Positions 42,539 through 51,501 of a DNA stretch of 64,000 nucleotides are shown here, in pieces; the first letter of the stretch is position 1, and each line of letters begins with the position of its first letter. The translations under genes and the position numbers were made by a program. The stretch comes from Gilvimarinus agarilyticus (lineage in GTDB: Bacteria > Pseudomonadota > Gammaproteobacteria > Pseudomonadales > Cellvibrionaceae), in contig NZ_JXCJ01000001.1 in assembly GCF_000832015.1 (NCBI RefSeq), positions 481,658 to 545,657 on the forward strand. Reading direction: 5' to 3'. Below the pieces are notes generated by a model. That model saw only the letters and a list, made by a program, of their open reading frames with translations. It ran no database searches and was not told the origin of the DNA.

Positions 42539-42973
42539 ATGAAATTTGTGAAACAGTCGCTATTAAGTGTTGTTGTTGCCGCTGGCCTTGCAAGCGCAGG
42601 TGCTCATGCTGCTGACGAGTCTACTCAAGGTATGAAACAAGACATGCCAAAAGCGCCAACGACGATGCCGCAACAATCAGCTCCGCCTATGGATGTGAGC
42701 GATGAGCAGGTGGGTGATTTTGTGGAAGCGTATGTCGCGGTTCAAACTCTGAATCAAGAGTACGCCACTAAGCTACAAGCCTCGACCGACGACCCTGAGA
42801 AGTCTCAAGAGCTGCAACAGGAAGCGCAAACTGAAATGAGCTCGGCCATTACCGATGCCGGTTTAAGCATGGACGAGTACAAGCAAATCGCTATGGCCGC
42901 TAACCAGAGCGAGCAACTGCGTCAGCGCATTTCTATGGAGATTGAAGAGGTCACCTCGGCCTCTGACAGCTAA
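42539..42973 (+). CDS. DUF4168 periplasmic protein
   Basis: A 144-residue protein with signal peptide (LLSVVVAAGLASAGAHA). The DUF4168 core is VSDEQVGDFVEAYVAVQTLN then TEMSSAITDAGLSMDEYKQI then AANQSEQLRQRI. These are small helical periplasmic proteins of unknown role, often stress-induced. AGGAGTCTACT gives a strong ribosome site. It is a single gene ended by a terminator. Confidence 0.85.
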   Translation: MKFVKQSLLSVVVAAGLASAGAHAADESTQGMKQDMPKAPTTMPQQSAPPMDVSDEQVGDFVEAYVAVQTLNQEYATKLQASTDDPEKSQELQQEAQTEMSSAITDAGLSMDEYKQIAMAANQSEQLRQRISMEIEEVTSASDS

Positions 42974-42991
42974 GCACGCGTGAGCGCAACT

Positions 42992-43012
42992 ACCGCGGGC
43001 TAAGCCCGCGGT
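42992..43012 (+). terminator. Hairpin terminator of the DUF4168 gene
   Basis: CCGCGGGC-TAA-GCCCGCGG is a perfect 8-bp GC-rich stem 19 nt past the stop. The U-tract is short (TTTGCGTT). Confidence 0.65.
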
Positions 43013-43102
43013 TTGCGTTACCACCTCCTTTACTCCCCCCCCTCAAAAAACCCACCTCTAAAGAACAAGATTATTGCGGCTATAACGCGTAGTATTCGCG
43101 CC

Positions 43103-43411
43103 ATGACGACGACCATTGCCACTACCTATTTACCGGAGCCCAAGAGCGCAACCGATATCAGCTGCCGTAGCTGCAAGGCGTGCTGTTGCCGGCTGGAGGT
43201 TATGTTAATTAGCGACACGGGCGTACCCGCGCAGCATATTGCCGTGGACCAGTGGGGCGGTGAGACCATGCGGCGCCTAGACGATGGCTGGTGCTCGGCG
43301 CTGGAGCGGGAGACCATGCTGTGTACCATTTACGAAAACCGGCCCTGGATTTGCCGCGAGTTTGAAATGGGCTCGTACGAGTGCCTGACCGAGCGCCGCG
43401 AGAGTATGTGA
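43103..43411 (+). CDS. YkgJ family cysteine-cluster protein
   Basis: A 102-residue cytosolic protein with the family's cysteine pattern: ISCRSCKACCCRLEVMLI near residue 19, then GWCSALERETMLCTIYENRP, the late WICREFEMGSYEC. Eight or so conserved cysteines suggest a metal or Fe-S site; in some homologues the domain belongs to Fe-S oxidoreductases. ATG 43103 is chosen because the cysteine domain starts there; the upstream open frame has no family match. Single gene. Confidence 0.82.
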   Translation: MTTTIATTYLPEPKSATDISCRSCKACCCRLEVMLISDTGVPAQHIAVDQWGGETMRRLDDGWCSALERETMLCTIYENRPWICREFEMGSYECLTERRESM

Positions 43412-43560
43412 TTTACCACCAGCCCCGCATTGCTACAGAACGACAATCACAACGGTACCGATCCCCCGACGCAGAGATAGCCTAAAGATTAAAACCCATG
43501 CTGACAGGGATAGCTGGTTGTTTTATAATCAGCGTCCGTAACCAGCTTGTTCCTACTGCG

Positions 43561-44055
43561 ATGATCCAACCGGCCTCCTATTTTAGCTCTATCGCCCCCG
43601 TTGCTACCTTTAGCGGCGCGCCTGGGCCGATGCGGCCTAAATTTAGGGCAGAGCCACCCATCCTCGAGCGAATCGAGCAACCTAAATCACGCCCAGCGAG
43701 TGAATCCGACAACCACAACCCGCAGGCGCCGGAACAAACCCCACAAGCCCGGGATTTTATCGATACGATTCTAACCGACGGGCAATTTTTACCGCTTACC
43801 GACCCAGAGCCGCAAGCATTTAATCAAGGTACGAGCTCAAACGGTAATCGCGACACCCCCGCCAATCACGCCCCATTGGGAACAGAACCAGCGCTTACCC
43901 CGGCGGATTTAAGCGCGGTTCGTGCCGCCGCCCAAGCCTGGCATAAAGCGGCGCCCAATCGATTAGATAGCGCCGACTTGCCACCGAGCATAGCCACTTA
44001 CTTAACCGTACAGACCGGGGGAACACCGGCACTGGGGCTATCGCTGTTTGCTTAA
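43561..44055 (+). CDS. Hypothetical protein, proline-rich
   Basis: About 164 residues, taking ATG 43561 (MIQPASYFSSIAPVATFSG); an in-frame ATG at 43498 adds a mildly hydrophobic leader. The central part is polar and proline-rich (PKSRPASESDNHNPQAPEQT), probably disordered. The C-terminus LSAVRAAAQAWHKAAPNRLD then LPPSIATYLTVQTGGTPALG may be folded. No family recognised; it could be a cell-type-specific small protein. Confidence 0.45.
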   Translation: MIQPASYFSSIAPVATFSGAPGPMRPKFRAEPPILERIEQPKSRPASESDNHNPQAPEQTPQARDFIDTILTDGQFLPLTDPEPQAFNQGTSSNGNRDTPANHAPLGTEPALTPADLSAVRAAAQAWHKAAPNRLDSADLPPSIATYLTVQTGGTPALGLSLFA

Positions 44056-44091
44056 CGCAACTTTAGACAAAATCTTAAGATAACAATAACA

Positions 44092-44123
44092 ATTAATAAT
44101 TAATAATTAATAATTAATAATTA
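44092..44123. repeat. ATTAATA heptamer repeat
   Basis: About 4.5 perfect copies of ATTAATA, 40 nt before the next start codon. Likely slippage-generated. Confidence 0.85.
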
Positions 44124-44163
44124 CATGACTCTATAACCACAATACAAACAGCAGGATGCACCC

Positions 44164-44562
44164 ATGACAGAATATGAGATCGTTTACTTATCCAGTGAAT
44201 ATTTAAACCGCACCTGGGAGGTGATGCAGTTTTGGGCCAGCGTGTCTTTTGGGTTTATTGCGTTATCGCACTTAGGGGCCAAACATTTAAACTGGTTAAC
44301 TACGTGTATCGTCAGCGTGCTCTACATTGTCTTTACGTTATTTGTGATGAATATCCTTAGAGTGAATGGCGAGGTGGGCAACGGTTTTTTAACCGAGTTA
44401 AAAGCACTGGAGAATTTAGGGCCAGGGGCACAGGCGATTATCGCCTCGGCACCCACTTCTCTCGGGATGACGGCGATTATCTCTACTTTTTTTGGTTTGT
44501 TTATCGCCAGCGTGGCGTTTTTGTGGCTGAGTTTTTGGCGTATCCGAAAAACGGAAAAGTAG
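44164..44562 (+). CDS. Hypothetical membrane protein
   Basis: A 132-residue protein with three hydrophobic helices (VMQFWASVSFGFIALSHL; WLTTCIVSVLYIVFTLFVMNI; MTAIISTFFGLFIASVAFLW) and a short basic C-terminus. ATG follows AGCAGGATGCACCC. No family recognised. It converges on the catalase gene, with a terminator between them. Confidence 0.6.
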   Translation: MTEYEIVYLSSEYLNRTWEVMQFWASVSFGFIALSHLGAKHLNWLTTCIVSVLYIVFTLFVMNILRVNGEVGNGFLTELKALENLGPGAQAIIASAPTSLGMTAIISTFFGLFIASVAFLWLSFWRIRKTEK

Positions 44563-44600
44563 TTTTTGCCGCAGACGAATAATGACAACACACTGAATTA

Positions 44601-44630
44601 ACACCCTTACCTCGGTAAAGGTAAGGGTGT
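44601..44630. terminator. Bidirectional terminator between hypothetical gene and catalase
   Basis: ACACCCTTACC - TCGGTAAA - GGTAAGGGTGT has perfect 11-bp arms, just after the catalase stop at 44636 and 39 nt after the convergent gene. It can end both transcripts. Confidence 0.75.
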
Positions 44631-44635
44631 ATTCA

Positions 44636-46090
44636 TCAGCCGGCTTTTACACCTGCCTCAATGCGTTTGCCAATGTCGGCATCGATGTTTTTCCAGTACT
44701 CAAAGGCACGCTCTAACACCTGTGGGCTTACGCCATCTAATAAATGCCCGACCACATTATTCACTAATCGCTCACGGGCGGCATCGTCCATTACCTCGTT
44801 AATCAGAGCCCGGGGCTGGCTAAAGTCATCATCATCTTCGCGCAAGGTATAGGCTTTGCGCACTAAGTCACCTTCACCGCCCCATGCTTGCTCAGCGGGG
44901 TACTCTTCAGGCTGCGCGCTGGGCCCGCCTTTGCTGTTGGGCGCGTATACCGGGTCGGATACATTTTGCACACGCATAGCGCCGTCTTTGCTGTAGCTGT
45001 GCACTGGCGAGCGCGGGCTATTGACCGGAATTTGTTTGTAGTTAACCCCCAGACGATGGCGGTGGGCATCGGCGTAGGAGAAGATCCGGGCCATTAGCAT
45101 TTTGTCGGGGCTAATGCCGATACCCGGCACCAAACTGTTGGGCTCAAACGCGGCTTGCTCGATCTCGGTATGGTGATCGGTTGGGTTTCGGTTGAGGGTG
45201 AATTTACCCACTTCGATTAACGGATAATCTTTGTGTGGCCACACCTTGGTTAAATCAAACGGGTTAATACGATAGGTTTCACCCTCGGCGAAGGGCATTA
45301 CCTGAACCATCATGGTCCAGCTAGGGTGATCGCCGCGCTCAATGGCCTGGTAAAGATCCCGGGTATGGTAGTCACCATCACTGCCGGCCATTTTATCGGC
45401 TTCCTCTTGGGTGAGAAAGTCGATACCTTGATCGGTTTTAAAGTGGTACTTCACCCAGAATTTTTCACCCTGAGCGTTAACCCATAAATACGTATGGCTA
45501 GAGTAACCGTTCATGTGACGCCAGGATTTGGGAATACCCCGATCGCCCATCAGCCAGGTGACCTGATGCGCAGACTCGGGCGATAGCGTCCAAAAGTCCC
45601 ACTGCATATCATGATCGCGCAAGTTGGTATCGGCGCGACGTTTTTGCGAGCGAATAAAGTGCTGAAACTTCATTGGATCGCGAATAAAAAATACCGGTGT
45701 ATTGTTGCCCACTAAGTCGTAATTACCCTCATCGGTATAAAACTTTAGGGCAAAGCCACGGGGGTCGCGCCAGGTGTCGGGGCTACCGCGCTCACCAGCA
45801 ACGGTCGAGAACCGAGCCAGGGTGTCGGTTTTGGCTCCAGGCTGAAACACGCTCGCTTTTGTAAACTTGCTTACATCGTTTGTAACCTGGAAATGCCCAA
45901 AGGCCCCACTGCCTTTGGCGTGGGGTTGACGCTCGGGGATGCGCTCGCGGTTAAAATTGGCCATCTGCTCTATCAGATAGTGATCTTGCAAAGCTATGGG
46001 GCCGTTGGGCCCGATGGTAAGTGAGTGCTCATCGCTGGATACGGCGATGCCCGCATCATTGGTGGTAGGTTTGGGTTTGTTGGGGTCGCT
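44636..46090 (-). CDS. katA: Catalase (haem, clade 3 type)
   Basis: Breaks down hydrogen peroxide to water and oxygen in the cytosol. The active-site block [20 protein letters not shown] contains the distal His, and [20 protein letters not shown] contains the proximal haem Tyr (RxxxY). Other conserved blocks include [20 protein letters not shown] and [13 protein letters not shown]. Length 484 fits small-subunit catalases without the C-terminal flavodoxin-like extension. ATG 46090 ([11 protein letters not shown]) has AAGGAG nine nt upstream, better than the open frame to 46114. Single gene. Confidence 0.95.
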   Translation of the reverse strand, partial: SDPNKPKPTTNDAGIAVSSDEHSLTIGPNGPIALQDHYLIEQMANFNRERIPERQPHAKGSGAFGHFQVTNDVSKFTKASVFQPGAKTDTLARFSTVAGERGSPDTWRDPRGFALKFYTDEGNYDLVGNNTPVFFIRDPMKFQHFIRSQKRRADTNLRDHDMQWDFWTLSPESAHQVTWLMGDRGIPKSWRHMNGYSSHTYLWVNAQGEKFWVKYHFKTDQGIDFLTQEEADKMAGSDGDYHTRDLYQAIERGDHPSWTMMVQVMPFAEGETYRINPFDLTKVWPHKDYPLIEVGKFTLNRNPTDHHTEIEQAAFEPNSLVPGIGISPDKMLMARIFSYADAHRHRLGVNYKQIPVNSPRSPVHSYSKDGAMRVQNVSDPVYAPNSKGGPSAQPEEYPAEQAWGGEGDLVRKAYTLREDDDDFSQPRALINEVMDDAARERLVNNVVGHLLDGVSPQVLERAFEYWKNIDADIGKRIEAGVKAG

Positions 46091-46474
46091 CATGATTCGG
46101 CTCCTTGCTAGCACGGGTTAAGTCGTACTAAAGGAGCATAATCTGTTCCAACCCTTTAGTTTGGTTCGGTACCGGGTCGCGACGTACAGCGCTGAAGCTT
46201 TACCGGCTACACTTGGGGCGCCCGAACATGCCCACCGAATCATTGCCGAATGTTTAATAGGGTAACGGGCTTGCAATGCCCTCAAACTCTGGTGCCAGCG
46301 GCCTCACGTGTGATAAACGGGTACGGCAGAAAGTATGGCCAATAACTATCGCCGAGGCTGCTAGAAAACGAGTTAAGGAGTACGACACCAGAGACAGCAA
46401 GCAAGACGAAAAGACTTTACGGGGCAAGTGTTGCAGCAACTCCTTTGCTGCAACAGGCAGGCAATAATGTGATG
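46091..46474. other. Intergenic region, catalase promoter
   Basis: Contains the katA promoter and the end of the transcript from 46475. No gene, clear OxyR box or terminator could be supported. Confidence 0.4.
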
Positions 46475-46765
46475 TTAGCCGCGCGCTTTAAATTCGCGAA
46501 TCAGCTTGTTAAAACTCTCGGCGTACTCTTCTAAATCCTTAACCGCCTTTTTTTGATCGCCGCGAGACATACCGGAACAGCCGAGGTACTCTTCCATCGC
46601 TTTAACGTAGGCTTTCACCTCGTTATTGGCTTTAACCATTTGCGCGGTTACGGCGCTGGCTGGGTCGGGAAACGCATCCGGCTTAGCCGGCTCACTACAG
46701 GCGGTGGCGTAGCCCGACAGGGTTAAACTTGCAAGCAACGAACTGGTCAGTAAAAGTCTTTTCAT
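46475..46765 (-). CDS. Small exported helical protein
   Basis: A 96-residue protein: signal peptide LLLTSSLLASLTLSGYATA, then a helical domain with two cysteines (CSEPAKPDAFPDP and LGCSGMSRGDQKKAV) that could form a disulfide, and a basic C-terminal helix (FNKLIREFKARG). No recognised family. It lies 59 nt downstream... of the chemotaxis gene's terminator on the other side; it has its own region and is a single-gene unit. Confidence 0.65.
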   Translation of the reverse strand: MKRLLLTSSLLASLTLSGYATACSEPAKPDAFPDPASAVTAQMVKANNEVKAYVKAMEEYLGCSGMSRGDQKKAVKDLEEYAESFNKLIREFKARG

Positions 46766-46789
46766 GGTTCTGATCTCTTTTACAGTTTT

Positions 46790-46821
46790 CTAAAATAACG
46801 GCGCCCGGCTAACCGGGTGCC
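46790..46821 (-). terminator. Terminator of the chemotaxis receptor gene
   Basis: On the minus strand GGCACCCGG-TTAG-CCGGGCGCC is followed by GTTATTTTAG, right after the receptor stop at 46825. Confidence 0.75.
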
Positions 46822-46824
46822 TCA

Positions 46825-48360
46825 TTAAATTTTAAAACGACCTACCAACTCAGACATTTGTTTTGCCATTTGCGCCAGATTAGCGCTGTTGGCGGTAATG
46901 CGGCTGGAGCTCTCGGCGGTGCTGATCGCCACGCCCGATACACTGTCGATGTTTACTTCAATTTGTTGTGTAGCGGCGCTTTGCTGCTCGGAAGCGGCAG
47001 CAATCTGATTGGTGCGGTCACGAATCTCGCCCACGTACTTGGTAATGTCTTCCAGCGAGTCGGTGGCCTCGTTGGCGCGGCTTACGGACGCATCGGCCTG
47101 GCTGGTGCCGGCGGTCATCATCTCTACCGCTTTAGCCGATCCGGTTTGCAGGCGCTCGATCATTTCCTGAATCTCGGTGGTCGAACTTTGCGTACGCGAC
47201 GCCAGAGTGCGCACTTCATCGGCCACTACCGCAAAGCCCCGGCCTTGTTCACCGGCGCGGGCGGCCTCGATCGCGGCGTTAAGGGCAAGTAAGTTGGTTT
47301 GCTCGGCAATACCGCGAATCACATCCAACACGGTGCCAATGGCTACGGTTTCCTGACGTAGGCGGTCGATCACTTCCGAGGCCGTTTTAATGTCGGTAGA
47401 CAAATTCTGAATCTGGCTCATGGTGTCGTGCACGATCTCTTTACCGCCCATGGCTACCTTATCGGCTTGCAACGAGTTGTCGGCGGTTTCAGCCACGCGC
47501 TGAGTGACGTCGGCGACGACACTAGACATCTCTTTAATGGCCGTCACAATCTGCTGAATATCCGATTGCTGAGAGGTAATCGAGCGCTCGTTCTCTTGCG
47601 ACAACTGCGACAGGATATTGGCGCTCTCATCCACCTCGGCGGCAGTTTCAGCGACGTTGCCAATAATATTTTGCAGCCGCTCGACAAAGCGGTTAAAGCA
47701 GGCGGCCAGCTCGCTGATTTCATCGCTGCCCTCAACAGGCAGACGACGGGTCAAATCGCCTTCACCCTCCGAGATATCACGCAGTGCCCGCACCACATTA
47801 TTAACGGGCTTAACCACACCAGCCTGAACCAGGTAGGCAAGCCCGGCGGCAATCGCGCTGATTACAATAACCAGCCAAATAGCGTCTTTGATGGCGCTGG
47901 CTACCACAGCATCGAGCTCGGCTAGGTCCACCTGAAACGAGATCATGCCGACTTTACCGCCGTCGGATTTAATCGTTTCGGTAATAATCAAACCGTTTTC
48001 GACTTCGACCACACCATCGGCATTGGGGCGTGAGGGTAAACCGGCGGGCATTTTGCCTTCGCTGGCACGGGAGTACCACGCAAAGGGCTCGCCGTTGGCG
48101 TAAACCACAGCGCCCAATACCCGGGGGCTAACGTTTAGGGCGTTAAGTGAGGCACCGACCGTCATGTCGTCATCAAAGGTGATGGCGCCTACACTGGCCT
48201 CGCCCAGTACCTGGGCCAGGGTGCGGGTGTCGTTAATAATGGTGTCTTCTACGGTGCTGATACCGGAGCGGACGGTGACAAATGTGGTCACAAGTACAGC
48301 GGCGATACAGGTCAGTGTGACACTGAGCAGGATCTTCCATTTAAGTGATAAATTTTTCAC
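46825..48360 (-). CDS. Methyl-accepting chemotaxis protein
   Basis: A 511-residue transmembrane receptor controlling flagella through CheA/CheW. TM1 is at about 10-30, a periplasmic CHASE8-like sensor at about 35-155 ([35 protein letters not shown]), TM2 at about 160-182, HAMP at about 185-235 ([20 protein letters not shown]) and the signalling hairpin tip [20 protein letters not shown] then [18 protein letters not shown]. No C-terminal CheR-binding pentapeptide is seen. Single gene with a terminator after it. Confidence 0.95.
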   Translation of the reverse strand: MKNLSLKWKILLSVTLTCIAAVLVTTFVTVRSGISTVEDTIINDTRTLAQVLGEASVGAITFDDDMTVGASLNALNVSPRVLGAVVYANGEPFAWYSRASEGKMPAGLPSRPNADGVVEVENGLIITETIKSDGGKVGMISFQVDLAELDAVVASAIKDAIWLVIVISAIAAGLAYLVQAGVVKPVNNVVRALRDISEGEGDLTRRLPVEGSDEISELAACFNRFVERLQNIIGNVAETAAEVDESANILSQLSQENERSITSQQSDIQQIVTAIKEMSSVVADVTQRVAETADNSLQADKVAMGGKEIVHDTMSQIQNLSTDIKTASEVIDRLRQETVAIGTVLDVIRGIAEQTNLLALNAAIEAARAGEQGRGFAVVADEVRTLASRTQSSTTEIQEMIERLQTGSAKAVEMMTAGTSQADASVSRANEATDSLEDITKYVGEIRDRTNQIAAASEQQSAATQQIEVNIDSVSGVAISTAESSSRITANSANLAQMAKQMSELVGRFKI

Positions 48361-48751
48361 GTTGCCCTCGACTGGCTATGCGTTATTGACTCTATTTTTA
48401 TTCTGGCGGGCTCACTTAGCACTCACACACATGTAGTATAATGCGCCAACCTACAAATTCCGAGCGCGATCGAAACATTCGATCAAGCTATTTGCTATAA
48501 AAATGTCGCCATTTCTTAGTTTCGTCTATATCCCGCTGGGGAGCCCTGACAGAACATGCCAAAATCCATGGCCGTAAAGTGTCATCGGCCAACGTCGGCT
48601 AATCTTTATATTAAATACGATAAAAGCTCGGGGGCTGCTGCTTGAGGGGTAATAGAGGGAGGCGGGAAGAGGGATGCCGGCGAGTCGTGTTTTACCCACC
48701 GGCGGCGTCACGGGCGTGATGCCAAATTACAGCGCTGTGTGTACCACCGGT
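48361..48751. other. Intergenic region upstream of the chemotaxis gene
   Basis: Contains the receptor promoter and the 3' trailer of the DUF4136-like gene. No gene supported. Confidence 0.4.
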
Positions 48752-49339
48752 TTAGTTAGCCAGCTGGCGAATAAACGCGTCGATGGCTTTATCGACTTTG
48801 GCAATTCGCTCTGCGTCCGTCTCGTGCGGGTCGGTAAACAGCTCCATCGCCGCGCGCCACTCGGTGCGCAAGCTGGCGGGGTTAATCACCCGTAGCACCA
48901 TGGTACCGGCCTCATAATCGGACTGTTGCGTCAGGGAGGGGGAGATCTCATAACGCTCAATGAGCTCCGACTCGCTAACCGAGTTACCCACAATAATCGT
49001 CGCCGCCAGTAAATAATCGGCGCCACTGCTAACTTTAGGGTGGCCACCCGCCGCCAGGTCCCGCTCTAAAGTGTCGCGAATGTGCGCGATGGTGGACTCT
49101 TTAATACCGTGCTCGGTATCAGCCACCACCTCAATCTCACCCAACCAGTTGTAGCTGTCACCCGATACAAACTCAAAGCCCGGCTCGCGCACACTGACGA
49201 GCGAGCTGGTATAGCGCGCGGTAACGGGCTCGGTCGTTGTGGTACAGGCCATGGTTGCCAACAAGGTTACCCCCAGTGCAACAGGTGTCAGTAGCCGTCG
49301 TTTTATCCTGTGTACTATGGTGGGGTTGAGCAGGGTCAT
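48752..49339 (-). CDS. DUF4136-like lipoprotein
   Basis: About 195 residues with ATG 49339 (MTLLNPTIVHR) preceded by AGGA; the frame is open to 49420 into the TlyA gene. Leader VALGVTLLATMAC is a lipobox. The domain has DUF4136 features: a central IRDTLERDLAAGGHPKVSSG then ADYLLAATIIVG, and the final segment VLRVINPASLRTEWRAAMEL. These are outer-membrane or periplasmic lipoproteins of unknown role. It lies 47 nt after the TlyA gene's end on the same strand. Confidence 0.75.
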   Translation of the reverse strand: MTLLNPTIVHRIKRRLLTPVALGVTLLATMACTTTTEPVTARYTSSLVSVREPGFEFVSGDSYNWLGEIEVVADTEHGIKESTIAHIRDTLERDLAAGGHPKVSSGADYLLAATIIVGNSVSESELIERYEISPSLTQQSDYEAGTMVLRVINPASLRTEWRAAMELFTDPHETDAERIAKVDKAIDAFIRQLAN

Positions 49340-49386
49340 GGAGAACATCCTATATTCGTCGGTTAAGAGGTCGCATTTTAACCTCA

Positions 49387-50157
49387 TTAGGCTTGAGTTG
49401 GTTGTGCCGACTGGGCCCAAATAAAAAACTCACGGTTACCGTCGCCACCGGTGATCGGGCTGTCGAAATAATCGTGCACCACACAGCCAAGCGATTGGTA
49501 CAGCTCAACAATACGCTGTTTCACATCAAGGTATAATGAGGCATCGCGCACTATGCCCTTTTTACCTATACCGCTTTTACCCACTTCAAACTGGGGCTTT
49601 ACCAGGCAGAGCAACTGACCGCCGGGCTTTAACAGCGGCACCAGGCCGGGTACGATTAACGCTTGTGAGATAAACGACACATCCATTACGATCACATCAA
49701 AACCACTGGGCGCTTGCTGCTGTAACTCATCAGCGGGCAATTGCCGGGCGTTAATGCCCTCGTAGTAAACCACCCGTGGATCTTGCTTAATGGCATCGGC
49801 GAGCTGATCGCGCCCGACATCGATGCCCACCACTTTGAGCGCCCCGGCTTGCAACAAGCAATCGCTAAAGCCGCCGGTCGACTGGCCGACATCCAACGCT
49901 GTTGCGCCGGACACCGACATACCACAATGATTAAGGGCCCCGGCGAGTTTTAAGCCGCCCCGTGAGACGTACTGAGTCGCCTCACTGGCCAGCAGACGCA
50001 GCGGTTGCCCCGTGCCGCACTGAAAGCTTGGTTTGGTTTGCGCCAACCATTGGCCATTGATATAAACCTCAACACTACCGGCTTTAATAAGCTGCTGTGC
50101 GAGCGAGCGGGTAGCAACCAGATTTTGCGCTACCAGCTCTTGGTCAAGCCTTGCCAT
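49387..50157 (-). CDS. tlyA: TlyA family rRNA 2'-O-methyltransferase
   Basis: A 256-residue protein joining an N-terminal S4 RNA-binding domain (MARLDQELVAQNLVATRSLA) to an FtsJ-like SAM methyltransferase domain. TlyA methylates ribose in 16S/23S rRNA in mycobacteria; other bacteria carry similar proteins often misnamed haemolysins. Motifs: RGGLKLAGAL, ALDVGQSTGGFSDCLLQAGA (SAM motif I), VIVMDVSFISQ and LVKPQFEVGKSGIGKKG. The catalytic-type Lys/Asp/Lys positions appear intact. It lies 17 nt after the stop of the preceding 50175 gene. Confidence 0.92.
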   Translation of the reverse strand: MARLDQELVAQNLVATRSLAQQLIKAGSVEVYINGQWLAQTKPSFQCGTGQPLRLLASEATQYVSRGGLKLAGALNHCGMSVSGATALDVGQSTGGFSDCLLQAGALKVVGIDVGRDQLADAIKQDPRVVYYEGINARQLPADELQQQAPSGFDVIVMDVSFISQALIVPGLVPLLKPGGQLLCLVKPQFEVGKSGIGKKGIVRDASLYLDVKQRIVELYQSLGCVVHDYFDSPITGGDGNREFFIWAQSAQPTQA

Positions 50158-50174
50158 AGGCGGTTTGGTTCCTG

Positions 50175-51470
50175 TTACTGTTTGCTCTTGGTAATAAAAT
50201 AGACTCTGCTAATTTCTAGGTAGTCGACAGGCCTAATCACATAGCCGCCGCCATGATTGATCTGAAACTGGATTTTCTCTTCATCCAGGGTAACCACCTG
50301 ACCGCTAATGGTTTTGCCAGTAACGGTTTCGATATAGAGATCTTTTTGGGTGTGATTGGCCAAGTTATCGACCGCGACATACACTTTTTTGTCGCGGTGC
50401 AGATTAATCTCAATGTCTCTTTCATCAACCGGTGTTTTAGAGGCAATGTAGCGCGACTTCCAGCTGCCGGCCTGATCACCGGGAAGCTTACTAATATCCA
50501 ATTTGACCGGCGCCTGACGGTTTACCTTGGCGGTTAAGGTAAAGTCATCAAACTGGGCAACTGGCCGCTCGGTGTCAAAATCGGCTGCGTTCACCGAGCC
50601 TTTGGCATCGGCCTCAAGAGTGACTGAATCAGAATTTTGCAAAAAGCGCTGATACAGCTCGACGGTTTTGGGGCCAACCTCTAGGCCCTGCAAACGCCAC
50701 GCATCTTGCCAGTCCTGCAGTTGTCCGGCCAGTAATTGATCGGCGCTTAGCTCTGTTTCAGTTTCGCAGTAATCTAAAACCTTAGCGTTTAGCCCTAAGT
50801 CTTTATAGTCGATGCTAAAGTTTAACAAAGTAGCGTTAGGCGCGGCGGCGGCCATTACCGGCATTGAGCGCGATGCGGCCCCCAGTGAAACCTCGGCGCT
50901 TATCTCCGCGCGGTACATGTCGGTTACCTCCTGAGAGAGCTGGAGGTTCACCTGCTGCCCACCACCGATCACATCGTAGTGAAGAGTAGCCGAGTTGAGG
51001 TCGATATGGCTGTAGCCGACGTTTATCCATTCGCCACTGGCGATGGCGTTGCCGTCACCGCAAGTAGGGGTGGCGATAGTGGGCAAATCGAGTGGGTTGG
51101 CCGAGTTGTCACTGATAAACGAGATCGGCAGGCGGATCCCCTCAAACACCAGCCCGAGCTCAGGGGGCAAAAACTGATGCTGGAGGTCATTAAGAACATC
51201 GTGCACCGCAAAGATGCTGCCGGTAACAATCGCGACTTTATCGACACTTACCGATAAGTAGCTGGCAGGGTGCTGCAGGAAGATACCCTCGACTTTAATC
51301 TCGCCGCCAAAGGTAACCTCGGCATTTTTATAGTCAAACTCAACACCTAGCATCTGCAGCTTGCTCGAGAGCTGATCGACATTTTTATCCAACTGATAGC
51401 TGTAATACAGCTTACTGCCCACCACAAATATCAATAGTGCGGCCGGTATCCCTATTAAGAACTTCTTCAT
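50175..51470 (-). CDS. Membrane-anchored hypothetical protein (AsmA/YdgA-like)
   Basis: A 431-residue protein with one N-terminal TM helix (FLIGIPAALLIFVVGSKLYYSYQ) and a long periplasmic beta-rich part (DYKNAEVTFGGEIKVEGIFL, YLSVSVDKVAIVTGSIF). The style resembles YdgA/DUF945 or AsmA-type proteins but I cannot assign a family. The last 50 residues (KTISGQVVTLDEEKIQFQIN, GYVIRPVDYLEISRVYF) form a separate small beta-barrel-like segment. It follows glmS by 31 nt on the same strand and precedes tlyA by 17 nt, possibly one transcript. Confidence 0.6.
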   Translation of the reverse strand: MKKFLIGIPAALLIFVVGSKLYYSYQLDKNVDQLSSKLQMLGVEFDYKNAEVTFGGEIKVEGIFLQHPASYLSVSVDKVAIVTGSIFAVHDVLNDLQHQFLPPELGLVFEGIRLPISFISDNSANPLDLPTIATPTCGDGNAIASGEWINVGYSHIDLNSATLHYDVIGGGQQVNLQLSQEVTDMYRAEISAEVSLGAASRSMPVMAAAAPNATLLNFSIDYKDLGLNAKVLDYCETETELSADQLLAGQLQDWQDAWRLQGLEVGPKTVELYQRFLQNSDSVTLEADAKGSVNAADFDTERPVAQFDDFTLTAKVNRQAPVKLDISKLPGDQAGSWKSRYIASKTPVDERDIEINLHRDKKVYVAVDNLANHTQKDLYIETVTGKTISGQVVTLDEEKIQFQINHGGGYVIRPVDYLEISRVYFITKSKQ

Positions 51471-51501
51471 CCTTGCTCCTTAGCGTGTTTATTATGCCGC
51501 G

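Noticed and set aside
47428..47925. 165-codon open frame antisense to the chemotaxis receptor
   Set aside because: Shadow frame of a certain gene; no ribosome site or family pattern.
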